DNA of 64,000 nucleotides. It comes from CAYQMF01 sp964418595 (GTDB taxonomy: Bacteria > Planctomycetota > UBA1135 > UBA2386). A model generated the notes under the pieces. That model saw only the letters and a list, made by a program, of their open reading frames with translations, was not told the origin of the DNA and did not search any database. Shown here in pieces: positions 1-8,804 of the stretch (within the stretch, counting starts at the first letter, position 1; the number at the start of each line of letters is the position of its first letter). The stretch lies in assembly GCA_964418595.1 (NCBI GenBank), contig CAYQMF010000018.1, positions 6,034-70,033 of the forward strand, given 5' to 3'. Both the position numbers and the translations under genes were made by a program.

Positions 1-2
1 TC

Positions 3-968
3 ACGCGCGGCAACGAGCAGGTCGGCCTCGGCGACGTGGGGCGCGACGGGGCGTTCGTGGCGACGGTGACCTCGCCGTCGGAGCCGGGCGACGTGTTCGC
101 CTTCTCGGCGAAGGGCGAGCGGACCCGGCTCACCGACGTGCATGGCGACCTCCTGGGCCGCGTGAAGCTCGGCGCGGTGGAGGAGGTGAAGGCTCGCTCG
201 CGCGATGGGCTCGCGGTGCAGGGCTGGCTGGTGAAGCCGCCGGACTTCGACGCCACGAAGAAGTACCCGCTGATCCTGCAGATCCACGGCGGCCCGCACG
301 CGATGTACGGCGTGGGCTTCGAGTTCGAGCGCCACAACCACGCCGCCGAGGGCTACCTCGTGCTCTATGCGAACCCGCGCGGCAGCACGGGCTACGGCAA
401 GGCCTTCGGCAACGCGATCAAGAACGAGTACCCGGGCAAGGACTACGACGACCTGATGGCGTGCGTGGACGCGGTGATCGCGCAGGGCTGCGTCGACACC
501 GACAACTTGTTCGTGTACGGCGGTTCCGGCGGCGGCGTGCTCACCTGTTGGATCGTGGGCATGACGTCGCGCTTCCGCGCCGCCGTGTCGATGTTCCCGG
601 TGACCAACTGGATCAGCTTCGTGGGCACGACCGACGGCGCCTCGTGGTACCGCAACTTCGCGAGCCTGCCCTGGGAGTCGATCGACGAGCACTGGCGCCG
701 CTCGCCGCTGCGCCTGGTCGGCAACGTCGCGACGCCGACGATGCTCATCACCGGCGAACTCGACCTGCGCACGCCGATGGCGCAGACGGAGGAGTACTAC
801 CAGGCGCTCAAGCTGCGCAAGGTCGACACCGTGATGGTGCGCGTGCCCGACGAGTACCACGGCGCCGCCGGCCGGCACGTGAGCAACCGCCTGCGGCGGA
901 TCCTGTACGTGCGCGGCTGGTTCGAGAAGCACAAGGCCGCCGCCGCGTCGAAGCCGGCCGGCGGCTGA
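3..968 (+). CDS. Prolyl oligopeptidase family (S9) serine peptidase, 5'-truncated by the window
   Basis: The frame is open to the left edge of the window, so only the C-terminal 321 residues are seen. S9 peptidases are usually 650-750 residues with an N-terminal beta-propeller, which must lie outside. The visible part is the alpha/beta-hydrolase domain. The nucleophile elbow is GGSGGG (Ser codon at 525), followed by ELDLRTPM with the likely catalytic Asp and DEYHGA with the catalytic His. The oxyanion region IHGGPH lies upstream. The family cleaves peptides after proline or acts as acyl-peptide hydrolase; substrate and location cannot be told without the N-terminus. The GTG at position 36 is internal, not a real start. 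It converges with the next gene 3 nt away. Confidence 0.9.
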   Translation, partial: TRGNEQVGLGDVGRDGAFVATVTSPSEPGDVFAFSAKGERTRLTDVHGDLLGRVKLGAVEEVKARSRDGLAVQGWLVKPPDFDATKKYPLILQIHGGPHAMYGVGFEFERHNHAAEGYLVLYANPRGSTGYGKAFGNAIKNEYPGKDYDDLMACVDAVIAQGCVDTDNLFVYGGSGGGVLTCWIVGMTSRFRAAVSMFPVTNWISFVGTTDGASWYRNFASLPWESIDEHWRRSPLRLVGNVATPTMLITGELDLRTPMAQTEEYYQALKLRKVDTVMVRVPDEYHGAAGRHVSNRLRRILYVRGWFEKHKAAAASKPAGG

Positions 969-971
969 ACG

Positions 972-2072
972 TCACCGGCCGATGACGATCTTCGCGGCGT
1001 CGGACATCCCGATCGGCGGCGGGCCGAAGTCGAGCCACTGGGCGTAGAACTTCGCGCCGATCAGGTACTCGTCGTTGGGGATCGGGAGCGTGACGGCTGC
1101 GGTGCCGAAAGCCGTGGTGAACGCCACCGCGATCGCATCCGGGGAGACGCACAGGTTGCACGCCGGAAACCCGAGTCCCACGAGGTTGAAGGGCAGAGTC
1201 CCGCCGCTCCAGGTCGTGTTGCTGACACCGAGGATGAGGAACGTGGGCACCGACGGACACGCGCCGGTCTCGGTGATCTGGAAGGTCGGGTTGCCGATGG
1301 TCGGCAGGCCGCCGGCGTAGCCGATCGCGGGGGGCAGCACGCCGCAGTTGGGACACCCCGTGCAGAACGTCGAGAACTGCGCGGGGCAGTTCAGCACCAC
1401 CCGGAAGTTGTCGTAGCAGTGCGTGCGCGTCGTGGCCACGAAGCCGCTCACGGTGGCGACGAAACCGAACGAAAGCGCCCCGCCGGCACACCCGAAGTTC
1501 GGGTTGCTGAGGCAGTTGGTGGTCAGGCCGGCCGCCGTGGCGCCGGTGACCTGGCAGAACGACGTTGCCGGCAGCGCATTCCAGATGAGCGTGGCCCAGG
1601 GCACGGAGAACGCCGCCAACGGCGGACCCACGTACAGCACGCCCCCTTGCACGATCGCCGGCCACACGAGGTGGCCCGGCGCGACGGTCGCGCCGTTCCT
1701 GTGATCGAGCCGCACGGTGATGTCGCTCACCGGGCAGTCCGGACAGTCGGTGCCGGGGATCCAACTCGCCGCCGAGAGGAGGACGCGCCCAGCCGTGTTC
1801 CCCGCCGCGTTCGGGACCGTGCAGGTCACCTGCATCCCCGGCGCGGGGTTGCCGCAGTTGTTGACGACGAAGGCCGACAGCCCACCGCCGAAGTTGACCG
1901 ACGGCGCGAATGCAGCGGGGCTCGTCCACCCGGCGAAGGTGGTCTCGTGCAGGACCCGGTTGCCGAAGCCGCCGCCGCCCTGCGGGGCTTGCCCGGGCAG
2001 GGGCGCGATCGCGAGGCAGGGCGCGAGAGCGAGCATCAGGGACAGCGTTGGGAGGGATCGGTGGGTTCGCAT
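972..2072 (-). CDS. Secreted protein of unknown function with shared C-terminal module
   Basis: 366 residues. A signal peptide is clear: positively charged start, hydrophobic stretch to about residue 25, then a Q-rich, G-rich mature start. A good Shine-Dalgarno (AAGGAG) lies about 13 nt upstream of the ATG at 2072. The mature part is Cys-rich (NNCGNPAPGM, GTDCPDCPV, FCTGCPNCG), suggesting disulfides in an exported protein. The last ~110 residues (lilGvS..W.gG.lPf ... YAQW) resemble the C-termini of other secreted proteins here (58314-59393, 47939-49303, 7679-8743). No enzymatic motif was recognised. It is divergent from the heparinase-like gene across 135 nt that should hold both promoters. 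Confidence 0.75.
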   Translation of the reverse strand: MRTHRSLPTLSLMLALAPCLAIAPLPGQAPQGGGGFGNRVLHETTFAGWTSPAAFAPSVNFGGGLSAFVVNNCGNPAPGMQVTCTVPNAAGNTAGRVLLSAASWIPGTDCPDCPVSDITVRLDHRNGATVAPGHLVWPAIVQGGVLYVGPPLAAFSVPWATLIWNALPATSFCQVTGATAAGLTTNCLSNPNFGCAGGALSFGFVATVSGFVATTRTHCYDNFRVVLNCPAQFSTFCTGCPNCGVLPPAIGYAGGLPTIGNPTFQITETGACPSVPTFLILGVSNTTWSGGTLPFNLVGLGFPACNLCVSPDAIAVAFTTAFGTAAVTLPIPNDEYLIGAKFYAQWLDFGPPPIGMSDAAKIVIGR

Positions 2073-2207
2073 CGGGGTTCTCTTGCTCCTTGGATGGGTT
2101 GGAGGCTGTCTCCTCGATCCGCGAAGGGCGGCGGCACCGGACAGACTTCTCGTGATCCCGCGACCTCACCCGCGACTCGCGTCTCGCCGCGGTCTACCCT
2201 CGCGCCC

Positions 2208-4262
2208 GTGGTGGCTGTTGGCGTGGCGTTCCTGGTCTCGGTGGCCGTGTGCCCGGCGCAGGCCTGGCGGGCGCCAGTGGCAGCCGACTTCCAACCGCCG
2301 GTCCGCGGTGAAGCCCCTCTGCTCGCCTGCACGGCGGCCGAACTCGCACGGCTACGGGCGGCGCTGGTTGCAGGAGAGAAGGTCGTGCGGGCTCGGGTCG
2401 ACGCCGCGCGCGTCCGGTTGACCACCCCCGTGGTCTTCCCGCCGCGCGGCGGGCAGCACAACCAGTGGTACCAGTGCGACGCGTGCCAGCGTGCGCTGAC
2501 GACCATCAGCGACACCGAGCACCGCTGTCCGGGGTGTGGCAGGGTGTACTCGGGCCCGCCGTACGACGACGTGATCTTCTCGCGCCAGCATGCGCAGAAC
2601 CTCGCGCGCGCGCTCGACGCGGCGTGGTCGTTGGCACTCACCGACGAGGCCGTATTTGCGGCGGACGCGCGCGAGATCCTGCTCGGCTACGCCGACCGCT
2701 ACGAGCGCTATCCCTACCACAGCAACGACCGCGACCCGACGCGCAGGCGGGACTCGGGTGGGCACCTGAGGGAGCAGACGCTGTCGGAGGCGGGGATGTT
2801 CGTTTCGCAGATCGCGCCGGCCATCGATCTGGTGTGGGCCGACCTCGACGACGCGCAGCGCACGCGGGTGCTCGAGCATCTGGTGCGGCCGCTCGTCGCC
2901 AACGTGGCGAAGTGCCGGCGCGGCAAGAGCAACTGGCAGAGCTGGCACAACGCGGCCCTGTTCGCCGGCGGTGTGCTGCTGGGGGATCAGGAACTCATGC
3001 GTCGGTCGGTGCTCGACCCGAAGGACGGGTTTCTGTTGCAGATGCGCGCGTGCGTGTCCGCCGAGGGGATGTGGTACGAGAACTCGTTCGGCTACCACCT
3101 CTACACCCTGAACGCGCTCGTGCACCACGCGGAGGCAGCGCGGCACGCGGGGATCGATCTCTTCGGGCACCCCGCGCTGCGTCGGATGACGACGCTGCCG
3201 GCGCGCTACCTGATGGGGGACGGTCGGCTGCCGCGGCTGGGCGACGATGTCGACTCGACGCCGGAGAAGGCGGGGCGAGCGCTCGAGGCGGTGTATGCGG
3301 CGACTGCCGACCCCGCGTTGCGCGCGGTGTTGCCGGTGACGACGAGTTGGGAGTCCGTGCGGTACGGGCGTGCGCTGGACGCGGACCGCGCCACGAAGCT
3401 CGCCACGAGCGAGTTGTTCCGCAGCGCCGGGCACGCGATCCTGCGCGCCGGTGGCGCGGCGCGTCCGACCGCGCTGCTCACCTTCGCACCCTTCGGGGGC
3501 TTCCACGACCACTTCGATCGCCTGGGCTTCGTGTGGCACGCGTTCGGCGCCGAGCGTGGCGTCGACCCGGGGCGAGCGGCGAGCCAGGCATACCGGCTGC
3601 CGATCCACAACGGTTGGTACCGCGCGACGCTGGCGCACAACGCGGTGGTCGTCGATGGGCGTTCGCAGGCGGGCGCCGGCGGCGAACTGCTGGGGTTCGC
3701 GACGGGGCAAGGGTGCGAGGTGGTGGCCGCGCGCACGACCGCGGCGTATCCCGGCGTCGAACACCGGCGCTGCCTCGTGCTCACGGAGGAGTACCTCGTG
3801 GTGCTCGATCTGCTGACCGGCGAAGGCGAGCACACCTTCGACTGGGTCTACCACGACGCGTCGGACGCAGTGGCGTGCGCCGTGGCGAACGGGAAGCCTG
3901 ACGCGGCATTGGGTGTCGCGGGCGAAGAGTTCGTGCGTTGGATGGGCGTGGGCACGACCGACGGCGCGGTGGAGGCGCGCTTCGACGACGCTGGGCAGGT
4001 CGTCGTCGCAGGTGAAGGAACGACCGTCGTGCGCACCGGGACCGGACCGTTCGGCTCGGTGGACGAGCGCGCGCCGTTCGTGCTGCTGCGCCGGCGCGGT
4101 GCGTCGGTGTCGTTTGCGGCAGTGCTCAGCGCGCCCGCGGGCGAGGCGAGGCCGGTGCGAGCCATGCGCGATGGTGAAGGGCTCTCCGTCGAAATCGGAG
4201 CCGCCGCCAGCCTGGACCGCATCGTCTGGGACGGCGCGGGCTCGGTGCGGCGCGCGCGGTGA
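2208..4262 (+). CDS. Heparinase II/III family polysaccharide lyase-like protein
   Basis: 684 residues from the GTG at 2208; 2211 is equally possible. The frame is open far upstream, but that part is antisense to the preceding gene. A signal peptide follows the GTG (VAVGVAFLVSVAVCPAQA). Near residues 85-110 two CxxC pairs (CDAC, CPGC) form a likely zinc ribbon. Next comes the alpha/alpha-toroid, with WHNAALFAGG and MWYENSFGYHLY as recognisable heparinase II/III segments. The C-terminal beta-sandwich has HFDRLGF and NGWYRATLAHNAVVVDG; the His/Tyr residues there fit the family's catalytic region. Members cleave uronic-acid polysaccharides by beta-elimination; the substrate here is unknown. Export and planctomycete-like context fit degradation of sulfated or acidic glycans. 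Confidence 0.85.
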   Translation: MVAVGVAFLVSVAVCPAQAWRAPVAADFQPPVRGEAPLLACTAAELARLRAALVAGEKVVRARVDAARVRLTTPVVFPPRGGQHNQWYQCDACQRALTTISDTEHRCPGCGRVYSGPPYDDVIFSRQHAQNLARALDAAWSLALTDEAVFAADAREILLGYADRYERYPYHSNDRDPTRRRDSGGHLREQTLSEAGMFVSQIAPAIDLVWADLDDAQRTRVLEHLVRPLVANVAKCRRGKSNWQSWHNAALFAGGVLLGDQELMRRSVLDPKDGFLLQMRACVSAEGMWYENSFGYHLYTLNALVHHAEAARHAGIDLFGHPALRRMTTLPARYLMGDGRLPRLGDDVDSTPEKAGRALEAVYAATADPALRAVLPVTTSWESVRYGRALDADRATKLATSELFRSAGHAILRAGGAARPTALLTFAPFGGFHDHFDRLGFVWHAFGAERGVDPGRAASQAYRLPIHNGWYRATLAHNAVVVDGRSQAGAGGELLGFATGQGCEVVAARTTAAYPGVEHRRCLVLTEEYLVVLDLLTGEGEHTFDWVYHDASDAVACAVANGKPDAALGVAGEEFVRWMGVGTTDGAVEARFDDAGQVVVAGEGTTVVRTGTGPFGSVDERAPFVLLRRRGASVSFAAVLSAPAGEARPVRAMRDGEGLSVEIGAAASLDRIVWDGAGSVRRAR

Positions 4263-4283
4263 GCGCGTGGTCGGTTCCGTCCG

Positions 4284-4411
4284 TCAGCGCCCGGTGCCCA
4301 CGACCTCGAAGCCTGCGACGTTGACGTAGCAGTCCTTCGACGGCGGCGTCCTTCTGGCCGTGAGGACTACGCGCATCGTGTGTGCGGGTTCGCGGGTGCC
4401 GATGCCGAGAC
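4284..4411 (-). pseudogene. Possible coding remnant between the lyase and CoA-transferase genes
   Basis: In the minus frame ending with a stop at 4284 there is a protein-like stretch (LTARRTPPSKDCYVN, then AGFEVVGTGR) that does not look like the Arg/Ala/Gly-rich noise of shadow frames. It lies just downstream of the CoA-transferase stop and has no proper start; an internal ATG at 4376 would give only 30 residues. It may be the C-terminal end of a decayed gene, perhaps a galactose-binding-like domain, or a chance composition. No function is proposed. Confidence 0.25.
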
Positions 4412-5689
4412 TCACTCCGGCAGGGAACGGAAACGCTCGCGCGCGGCGCGGGCGAGGCCTTCGCGATGCGCCGGCGCGGCGATGGCGATGAGCGCCGCGG
4501 CGCGTTGGCGCAGGTTCTTGCCGTAGAGGTCGGCGACGCCGTGCTCCGTCACCACGGAGTGGACGTGCGCGCGCGTCGTGACGACGCCGGCGCCGTGCTT
4601 GAGGTAGGGCACGATCCGCGGCTCGCCCCGGCTCGTCGTCGACGGCAGCGCGATGATCGGCTTGCCCTCGGCCGAGAGCGACGCGCCGCGGATGAAGTCC
4701 ATCTGGCCGCCGACGCCGGAGTAGAGGCGTGTGCCGATCGAGTCGGCGCACACCTGGCCGGAGAGGTCCACTTCGATCGCGCTGTTGATCGCGGTGACCC
4801 TGGGGTTGCGGCGGATCACGTCGGTGTCGTTGACGTAGCCGATGTCGAGCATCGCCACCTGCGGGTTGTCGTCGACGAAGTCGTACAGGCGACGCGAGCC
4901 CAGCAGGAAACCGCTGACGATCTTGCCCGGGTGGACGCGCTTCTTGCTGCCGGTGATCACGCCGCGCTCGACCAGATCGATCACGCCGTCCGAGAACATC
5001 TCGGTGTGGATGCCGAGGTCCTTGTGGTTGCCGAGCGCACCGAGCACGGCGTCGGGGATCGCGCCGATGCCGGTCTGCAGGGTGGCGCCGTCGTCGACGA
5101 GGCCGGCGCAGTGCCGGCCGATCGCGACCTCGACGTCGGTGAGTGCGGGCCGCGGGCGCTCCGGCAGCGGGTCGTCGACCTCGACCATGGCGTGGAAGCG
5201 GCTCGTGTGCACGAGGCCGTCGCCGTGCGTGCGCGGCATGTGCGGATTGACCTGCGCGATGACGCGCGCGGCGCTCTGCACGGCGGCGACCGCGACGTCG
5301 ACGGACACGCCGAGCGAACAGAAGCCGTGCCGATCGGGCGGCGAGCAGTGCACGAGGGCGACGTCGAGGGGCAGGATCCGCCGTCGGAAGAGAGCCGGTA
5401 CCTCGCTCAGGAAGACGGGGACGTAGTCGGCGTCCCCGCGGGCGACGGCGTCGCGCACGTTGTGGCCGACGAACAGCGCGTTCACCCGGAAGCTGCCGGC
5501 GAGACCCTCGGCGGCGTACGGCGCCGGTCCCTCCGTGTGCAGTTGCACGATCTCGACGCCCACGAGCTCGCTGGCCCGCGCCGTGAGGGCGGCGACAAGG
5601 CGCTGCGGCGTGGCCGCGCCACCCTGCACGAAGACACGCTGGCGGGAGGCGATGGCGGCGACGGCCGCGGCGGCGGTGCTGGTGCGCAT
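4412..5689 (-). CDS. Acetyl-CoA hydrolase/transferase (4-hydroxybutyrate CoA-transferase-like)
   Basis: 425 residues, the usual family length. The family swaps CoA between acetyl-CoA and carboxylic acids such as butyrate, propionate or 4-hydroxybutyrate through a glutamyl-CoA thioester. The N-terminal half holds the nucleotide-binding-like region with VQGGAATP; the C-terminal half has GIGAIPDAV, the catalytic-Glu region HTEMFSDG, GSRRLYDFVDDNP and YSGVGGQMDFIRGA. All are diagnostic for the Cat1/Cat2 type. It is cytosolic and complete. The upstream membrane protein gene ends 17 nt before its ATG on the same strand, so they may be cotranscribed. The exact acid substrate cannot be told. Confidence 0.9.
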   Translation of the reverse strand: MRTSTAAAAVAAIASRQRVFVQGGAATPQRLVAALTARASELVGVEIVQLHTEGPAPYAAEGLAGSFRVNALFVGHNVRDAVARGDADYVPVFLSEVPALFRRRILPLDVALVHCSPPDRHGFCSLGVSVDVAVAAVQSAARVIAQVNPHMPRTHGDGLVHTSRFHAMVEVDDPLPERPRPALTDVEVAIGRHCAGLVDDGATLQTGIGAIPDAVLGALGNHKDLGIHTEMFSDGVIDLVERGVITGSKKRVHPGKIVSGFLLGSRRLYDFVDDNPQVAMLDIGYVNDTDVIRRNPRVTAINSAIEVDLSGQVCADSIGTRLYSGVGGQMDFIRGASLSAEGKPIIALPSTTSRGEPRIVPYLKHGAGVVTTRAHVHSVVTEHGVADLYGKNLRQRAAALIAIAAPAHREGLARAARERFRSLPE

Positions 5690-5706
5690 GCGGGCTACTG
5701 GCTGGA

Positions 5707-6852
5707 TCAGCGGGGACGATGGCCCGCTGCTTCGGCCAACGCCAACGGCAGCTCGAGGCTTTCGCCGTCCGCCGAGCTTGCGCGCACGCGATCCTCCAAC
5801 ACTTCGAGCCCGAAGCTGCCACCGAGCGGGTCGCGGAGTGACAGCGATGGAGTGCCGAGCCGGGCGCCGAGCGCGGTGCGCAGGAGGCGCAGGCGCTGGA
5901 TCACCCGGAGGCGCTCGCGCGTGGTCTCGGTGAGGTCATGAGCGCACAGCCTCGTGATCGGGTTCGGGCTGGAGCGACGGCGGCGGGTGAGTTCTTCGAT
6001 CTGGCGTAACGGGAGTGTGGGGTTGGCCAGGACCGCGTCGAACTCGTCGGCGAGCGCGAGGGCGTCGTGGACGTGCGCGGCGATCGCGATCCGCGCGGAG
6101 AACGCGTAGCGCCACAGGCGCGCGGTGATGCTCCCGCCGAACAGACCATCGAGGTCGTCGATGCTGCGCACGAGCAGGACGGCGTCGACCCGTACGCTCT
6201 CCGACGTCGGATGGATGGCGGGGTCGGCGTCGGCGAGGGCCGCGGCGAGGCGCGGCGCGAGCGCGGCAGCGCGCGGCACGGCCGACGCGAGCCCGGTCGC
6301 GGTCTCCAGCAGGGCCGACAGCGTCCTGGCGCCGACCATCTCCTCGACCGCGATGCCGCTTTCGAGCAGGTCGATCGCGAACTGCATGCCGTCGATCAGC
6401 AGGTCGAGCGCGGCTTCGAGGTCGCCTGCCTTCGCCCGTTCTGCGGCGCGGCCGGCGGCGAGCTCGCCGAGGCCGAGCAGCGGGCCCACGCCGGGCAGGT
6501 CCGCGGCGAAGCCGCGCTCGAAGGGGATCGGGACGCCACCGGTGGCCGCCGCGGTCGCGCGGCGCAGCCGGGCGAGGGCTGTCTCCTCTGCGGGTGGCTT
6601 GGCGGCGAGGGCTTGCAGGGCGGCGAGATAGTGGTGCCAGGCGTTGACCGGGTCCGCGCCGATGGTGCGCAGGCGTGCCGGTGTGCGTGTGGCCAGGCGG
6701 GCCTGCTGGGCGTCGGCGAGGGCGACCGCCGCCGCCCAGCGCGCAGCGACCACGCGCTGCCGTGCCATCGCCAGCAGGGCGATCGTCGCGATGGCGAGGG
6801 CGCCCACGATCGACCATCGTCGGAGCGAGCGCGAGGAAGAGGCGTCCGGCAT
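5707..6852 (-). CDS. Hypothetical protein with one N-terminal transmembrane segment
   Basis: 381 residues from the ATG at 6852; the open frame continues upstream but that part is antisense to the kinase gene. One hydrophobic segment (residues ~14-30, SIVGALAIATIALLAMA) anchors a mostly alpha-helical, Ala/Leu/Arg-rich extracytoplasmic domain. No conserved motif was recognised. Starting with an anchor and continuing with tandem helices is common for planctomycete membrane proteins of unknown function. Its start is only 6 nt from that of the divergent uridine kinase if the kinase uses the GTG at 6859, which would leave almost no room for promoters. Confidence 0.65.
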   Translation of the reverse strand: MPDASSSRSLRRWSIVGALAIATIALLAMARQRVVAARWAAAVALADAQQARLATRTPARLRTIGADPVNAWHHYLAALQALAAKPPAEETALARLRRATAAATGGVPIPFERGFAADLPGVGPLLGLGELAAGRAAERAKAGDLEAALDLLIDGMQFAIDLLESGIAVEEMVGARTLSALLETATGLASAVPRAAALAPRLAAALADADPAIHPTSESVRVDAVLLVRSIDDLDGLFGGSITARLWRYAFSARIAIAAHVHDALALADEFDAVLANPTLPLRQIEELTRRRRSSPNPITRLCAHDLTETTRERLRVIQRLRLLRTALGARLGTPSLSLRDPLGGSFGLEVLEDRVRASSADGESLELPLALAEAAGHRPR

Positions 6853-6858
6853 GCGCCT

Positions 6859-7572
6859 GTGACCGACGACGCCGTGGTTTCTTCCTCCCGGGACCATGTC
6901 GTCGTGCGCTCGCTTGCACGCAGCCGGTCGGTCGGCTTCGATCCCGGCGTGCTCGCCCGCGCGCAGACGATCATCGGCATCGCCGGAGGCTCCGGCTCCG
7001 GCAAGACCACGCTGGCGCACGCGCTCGTGCGGGCGCTGGGCGTCGATCGCTGCGCGCTGATCGAGCACGATGCCTACTACCGCGACCTCACGCACCTGAC
7101 GTTGCCGGAGCGGGCGCTCGTGAACTTCGACCACCCCGACTCTCTCGACAGCGCGCTGCTCGCCCAACACCTGGACTCGCTGCGGGCCGGGCGCGCAGCG
7201 AGCGTGCCGGTCTACGACTTCGCAGCGCACACGCGGCAGCCCGACGTCGAGCGCGTGGCACCGCGCCCGTACGTGGTGGTGGACGGGATCCTGCTCCTCG
7301 CCATCGAGAGTCTGCGCGAGCGGTTCGACCTGGCGGTGTTCGTGGACGCGCCGGCCGACCTGCGGTTCATGCGCCGGCTGCAGCGCGATACGCACGAGCG
7401 GGGGCGCGACGTCGACGGCGTGTGCCGGCAGTACCTGCAGACGGTGCGACCGATGCATCAGCAGTGGGTGGAGCCCAGCCGAAGATACGCGGACATGACG
7501 GTCGCGGGGACCGGGGCCCTCGACACGGCGGTGCAGGCTGTGCTCGCCCGATTCGCAGTGGCGCAACGCTGA
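6859..7572 (+). CDS. udk: Uridine kinase
   Basis: Phosphorylates uridine/cytidine to UMP/CMP in pyrimidine salvage, in the cytosol. The Walker A P-loop is GGSGSGKTT (residues 43-51 from the GTG at 6859). After it come HDAYYRDL, with the nucleoside-binding Asp and Tyr, FDHPDSLD, YDFAAHTR, VVVDGILLL (Walker B-like) and FVDAPADLRFMRRLQRD. All are classic Udk/phosphoribulokinase-family segments. The length is 237 aa. A start at the GTG at 6949 would give 207 residues, closer to the usual ~210, and would leave ~100 nt for the divergent promoters, so it may be the true start. Neither start has a strong ribosome site. Confidence 0.88.
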   Translation: MTDDAVVSSSRDHVVVRSLARSRSVGFDPGVLARAQTIIGIAGGSGSGKTTLAHALVRALGVDRCALIEHDAYYRDLTHLTLPERALVNFDHPDSLDSALLAQHLDSLRAGRAASVPVYDFAAHTRQPDVERVAPRPYVVVDGILLLAIESLRERFDLAVFVDAPADLRFMRRLQRDTHERGRDVDGVCRQYLQTVRPMHQQWVEPSRRYADMTVAGTGALDTAVQAVLARFAVAQR

Positions 7573-7678
7573 GCGGCGTCGGCACGTTGCAGGCGCGTCC
7601 ACGCCAGGTCGCGATCTCCGCTAGAGTCCGGAGTGGTCCATCGCGTGACGGGCCAGTCTCTCACTCGTCTCGAATCCC

Positions 7679-8743
7679 ATGCGCAGCGTCTTCTTCTCCA
7701 CTCTCCTGCTCGCAGGCGTCGCGAGCGCACAGTACGTGAGCCCGGTCCGTCACACGACGGCCGAAGGCCTCAGCAACAACGTCTTCCCGTTCGGCAACAC
7801 GGCCGTGCCCTTCCGTTTCGCGCAGGTCCATGACGACGCGCGCCCCGGTGTGGTCACGGGTCTGGCGTTCCGTCACAACCTGGCGACGGTCACCTATCCA
7901 TCGCACTCGATCACGACGGACATCTGGGTGTCGACCGCGATCACGACATCCGCGACGGTGTCGACGACGTTCGACAACAACCACGGCCTCGACAAGTTCC
8001 AGGTCGCGACCGCGCGCACCTACAACCATCCGGCGTCCGATCCGAACTGCGTGCCGGGTCCGTTCGTGCTCAGCTACCCCTTCGACGTACCGTTCGTGTT
8101 CGCGGGCGGTGCGCCGCTGTGCTGGGAGGCGCAGGTGACGGCGAAGACGCAGACCAGCAGCATCACGCATGACGCCGTCACCCCCAACTCGACCAACCCG
8201 AGCCTGCAGGTCGGCCGGTTCGGCGTCGGTTGCCTGGCCACCGGGCGCACCGCGGCGATGGGCGCGACGGGCACCTCCGCGTCGATGAGCTGGGCGGGCG
8301 GGACCGGCATCTTGCGCGTGACCGGCACCAATGCCGCCGCGAACGCGCCGCTCGTGATGATCCTCGGCACCAGCAAGGCCAACTGGGGTTCGATCCCGTT
8401 GCCCTTCGAGTTGCCCGGCACGGGCACGGCGCCGTCGGGGAGCTGCTACGTGTACACCGACATCCTTGCGTCGTTCGCCAACGTGGCTTCGGCCACGGGG
8501 GCGTCGACGACCGACGTCCCGATCCCCCTGGCCAACCACATGAACGGAACGGTCACGCGTTCGCAGATCGTCGCGGTGGACATCGGCGCGAACCTGTGGA
8601 ACGTCGTCACGAGTCCGGTGGTCATCCACGGCTTCACGGCGCCGACCGGGCCCAGCGTCGGCGCCCGCGTCTATCTCTCTGGCAGCCTGGGTGCGACCGG
8701 CACGGCGAGCACCTCTTCGTGGCTGGTGACCCACTTCAACTGA
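7679..8743 (+). CDS. Secreted protein of unknown function, C-terminal module family
   Basis: 354 residues. The signal peptide is short and clean (RSVFFSTLLLAGVASA, cleaved before QYVS). The mature chain is Thr/Ser/Asn-rich and predicted beta-rich, as in extracellular proteins. Its C-terminal part (VMILGTSKANWGSIPLPFEL and following) matches the module seen at the C-terminus of the protein at 972-2072, though the terminal YAQW signature is not conserved. No catalytic motif was seen. It is convergent with the TPR gene at 8805; the gap between holds a GC-rich inverted repeat. Confidence 0.7.
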   Translation: MRSVFFSTLLLAGVASAQYVSPVRHTTAEGLSNNVFPFGNTAVPFRFAQVHDDARPGVVTGLAFRHNLATVTYPSHSITTDIWVSTAITTSATVSTTFDNNHGLDKFQVATARTYNHPASDPNCVPGPFVLSYPFDVPFVFAGGAPLCWEAQVTAKTQTSSITHDAVTPNSTNPSLQVGRFGVGCLATGRTAAMGATGTSASMSWAGGTGILRVTGTNAAANAPLVMILGTSKANWGSIPLPFELPGTGTAPSGSCYVYTDILASFANVASATGASTTDVPIPLANHMNGTVTRSQIVAVDIGANLWNVVTSPVVIHGFTAPTGPSVGARVYLSGSLGATGTASTSSWLVTHFN

Positions 8744-8754
8744 ACAGCCGCTTT

Positions 8755-8803
8755 CCCGGGCCGCGACGGCCAGTTGTTCCGGCCCCGTGACGACAGGCCC
8801 GGG
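8755..8803. terminator. Candidate bidirectional terminator between convergent genes
   Basis: Perfect 8-nt arms CCCGGGCC (8755-8762) and GGCCCGGG (8796-8803) flank a 33-nt loop between convergent stop codons. There is no U tract, so intrinsic termination is only suggested; each arm also contains its own palindrome, so it may be chance in this GC-rich DNA. Confidence 0.3.
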
Positions 8804-8804
8804 T

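Noticed and set aside
1419..2207. N-terminal extension of the heparinase-like gene in the same open frame
   Set aside because: It overlaps the oppositely oriented secreted-protein gene, has shadow composition, and a signal peptide begins at 2208.
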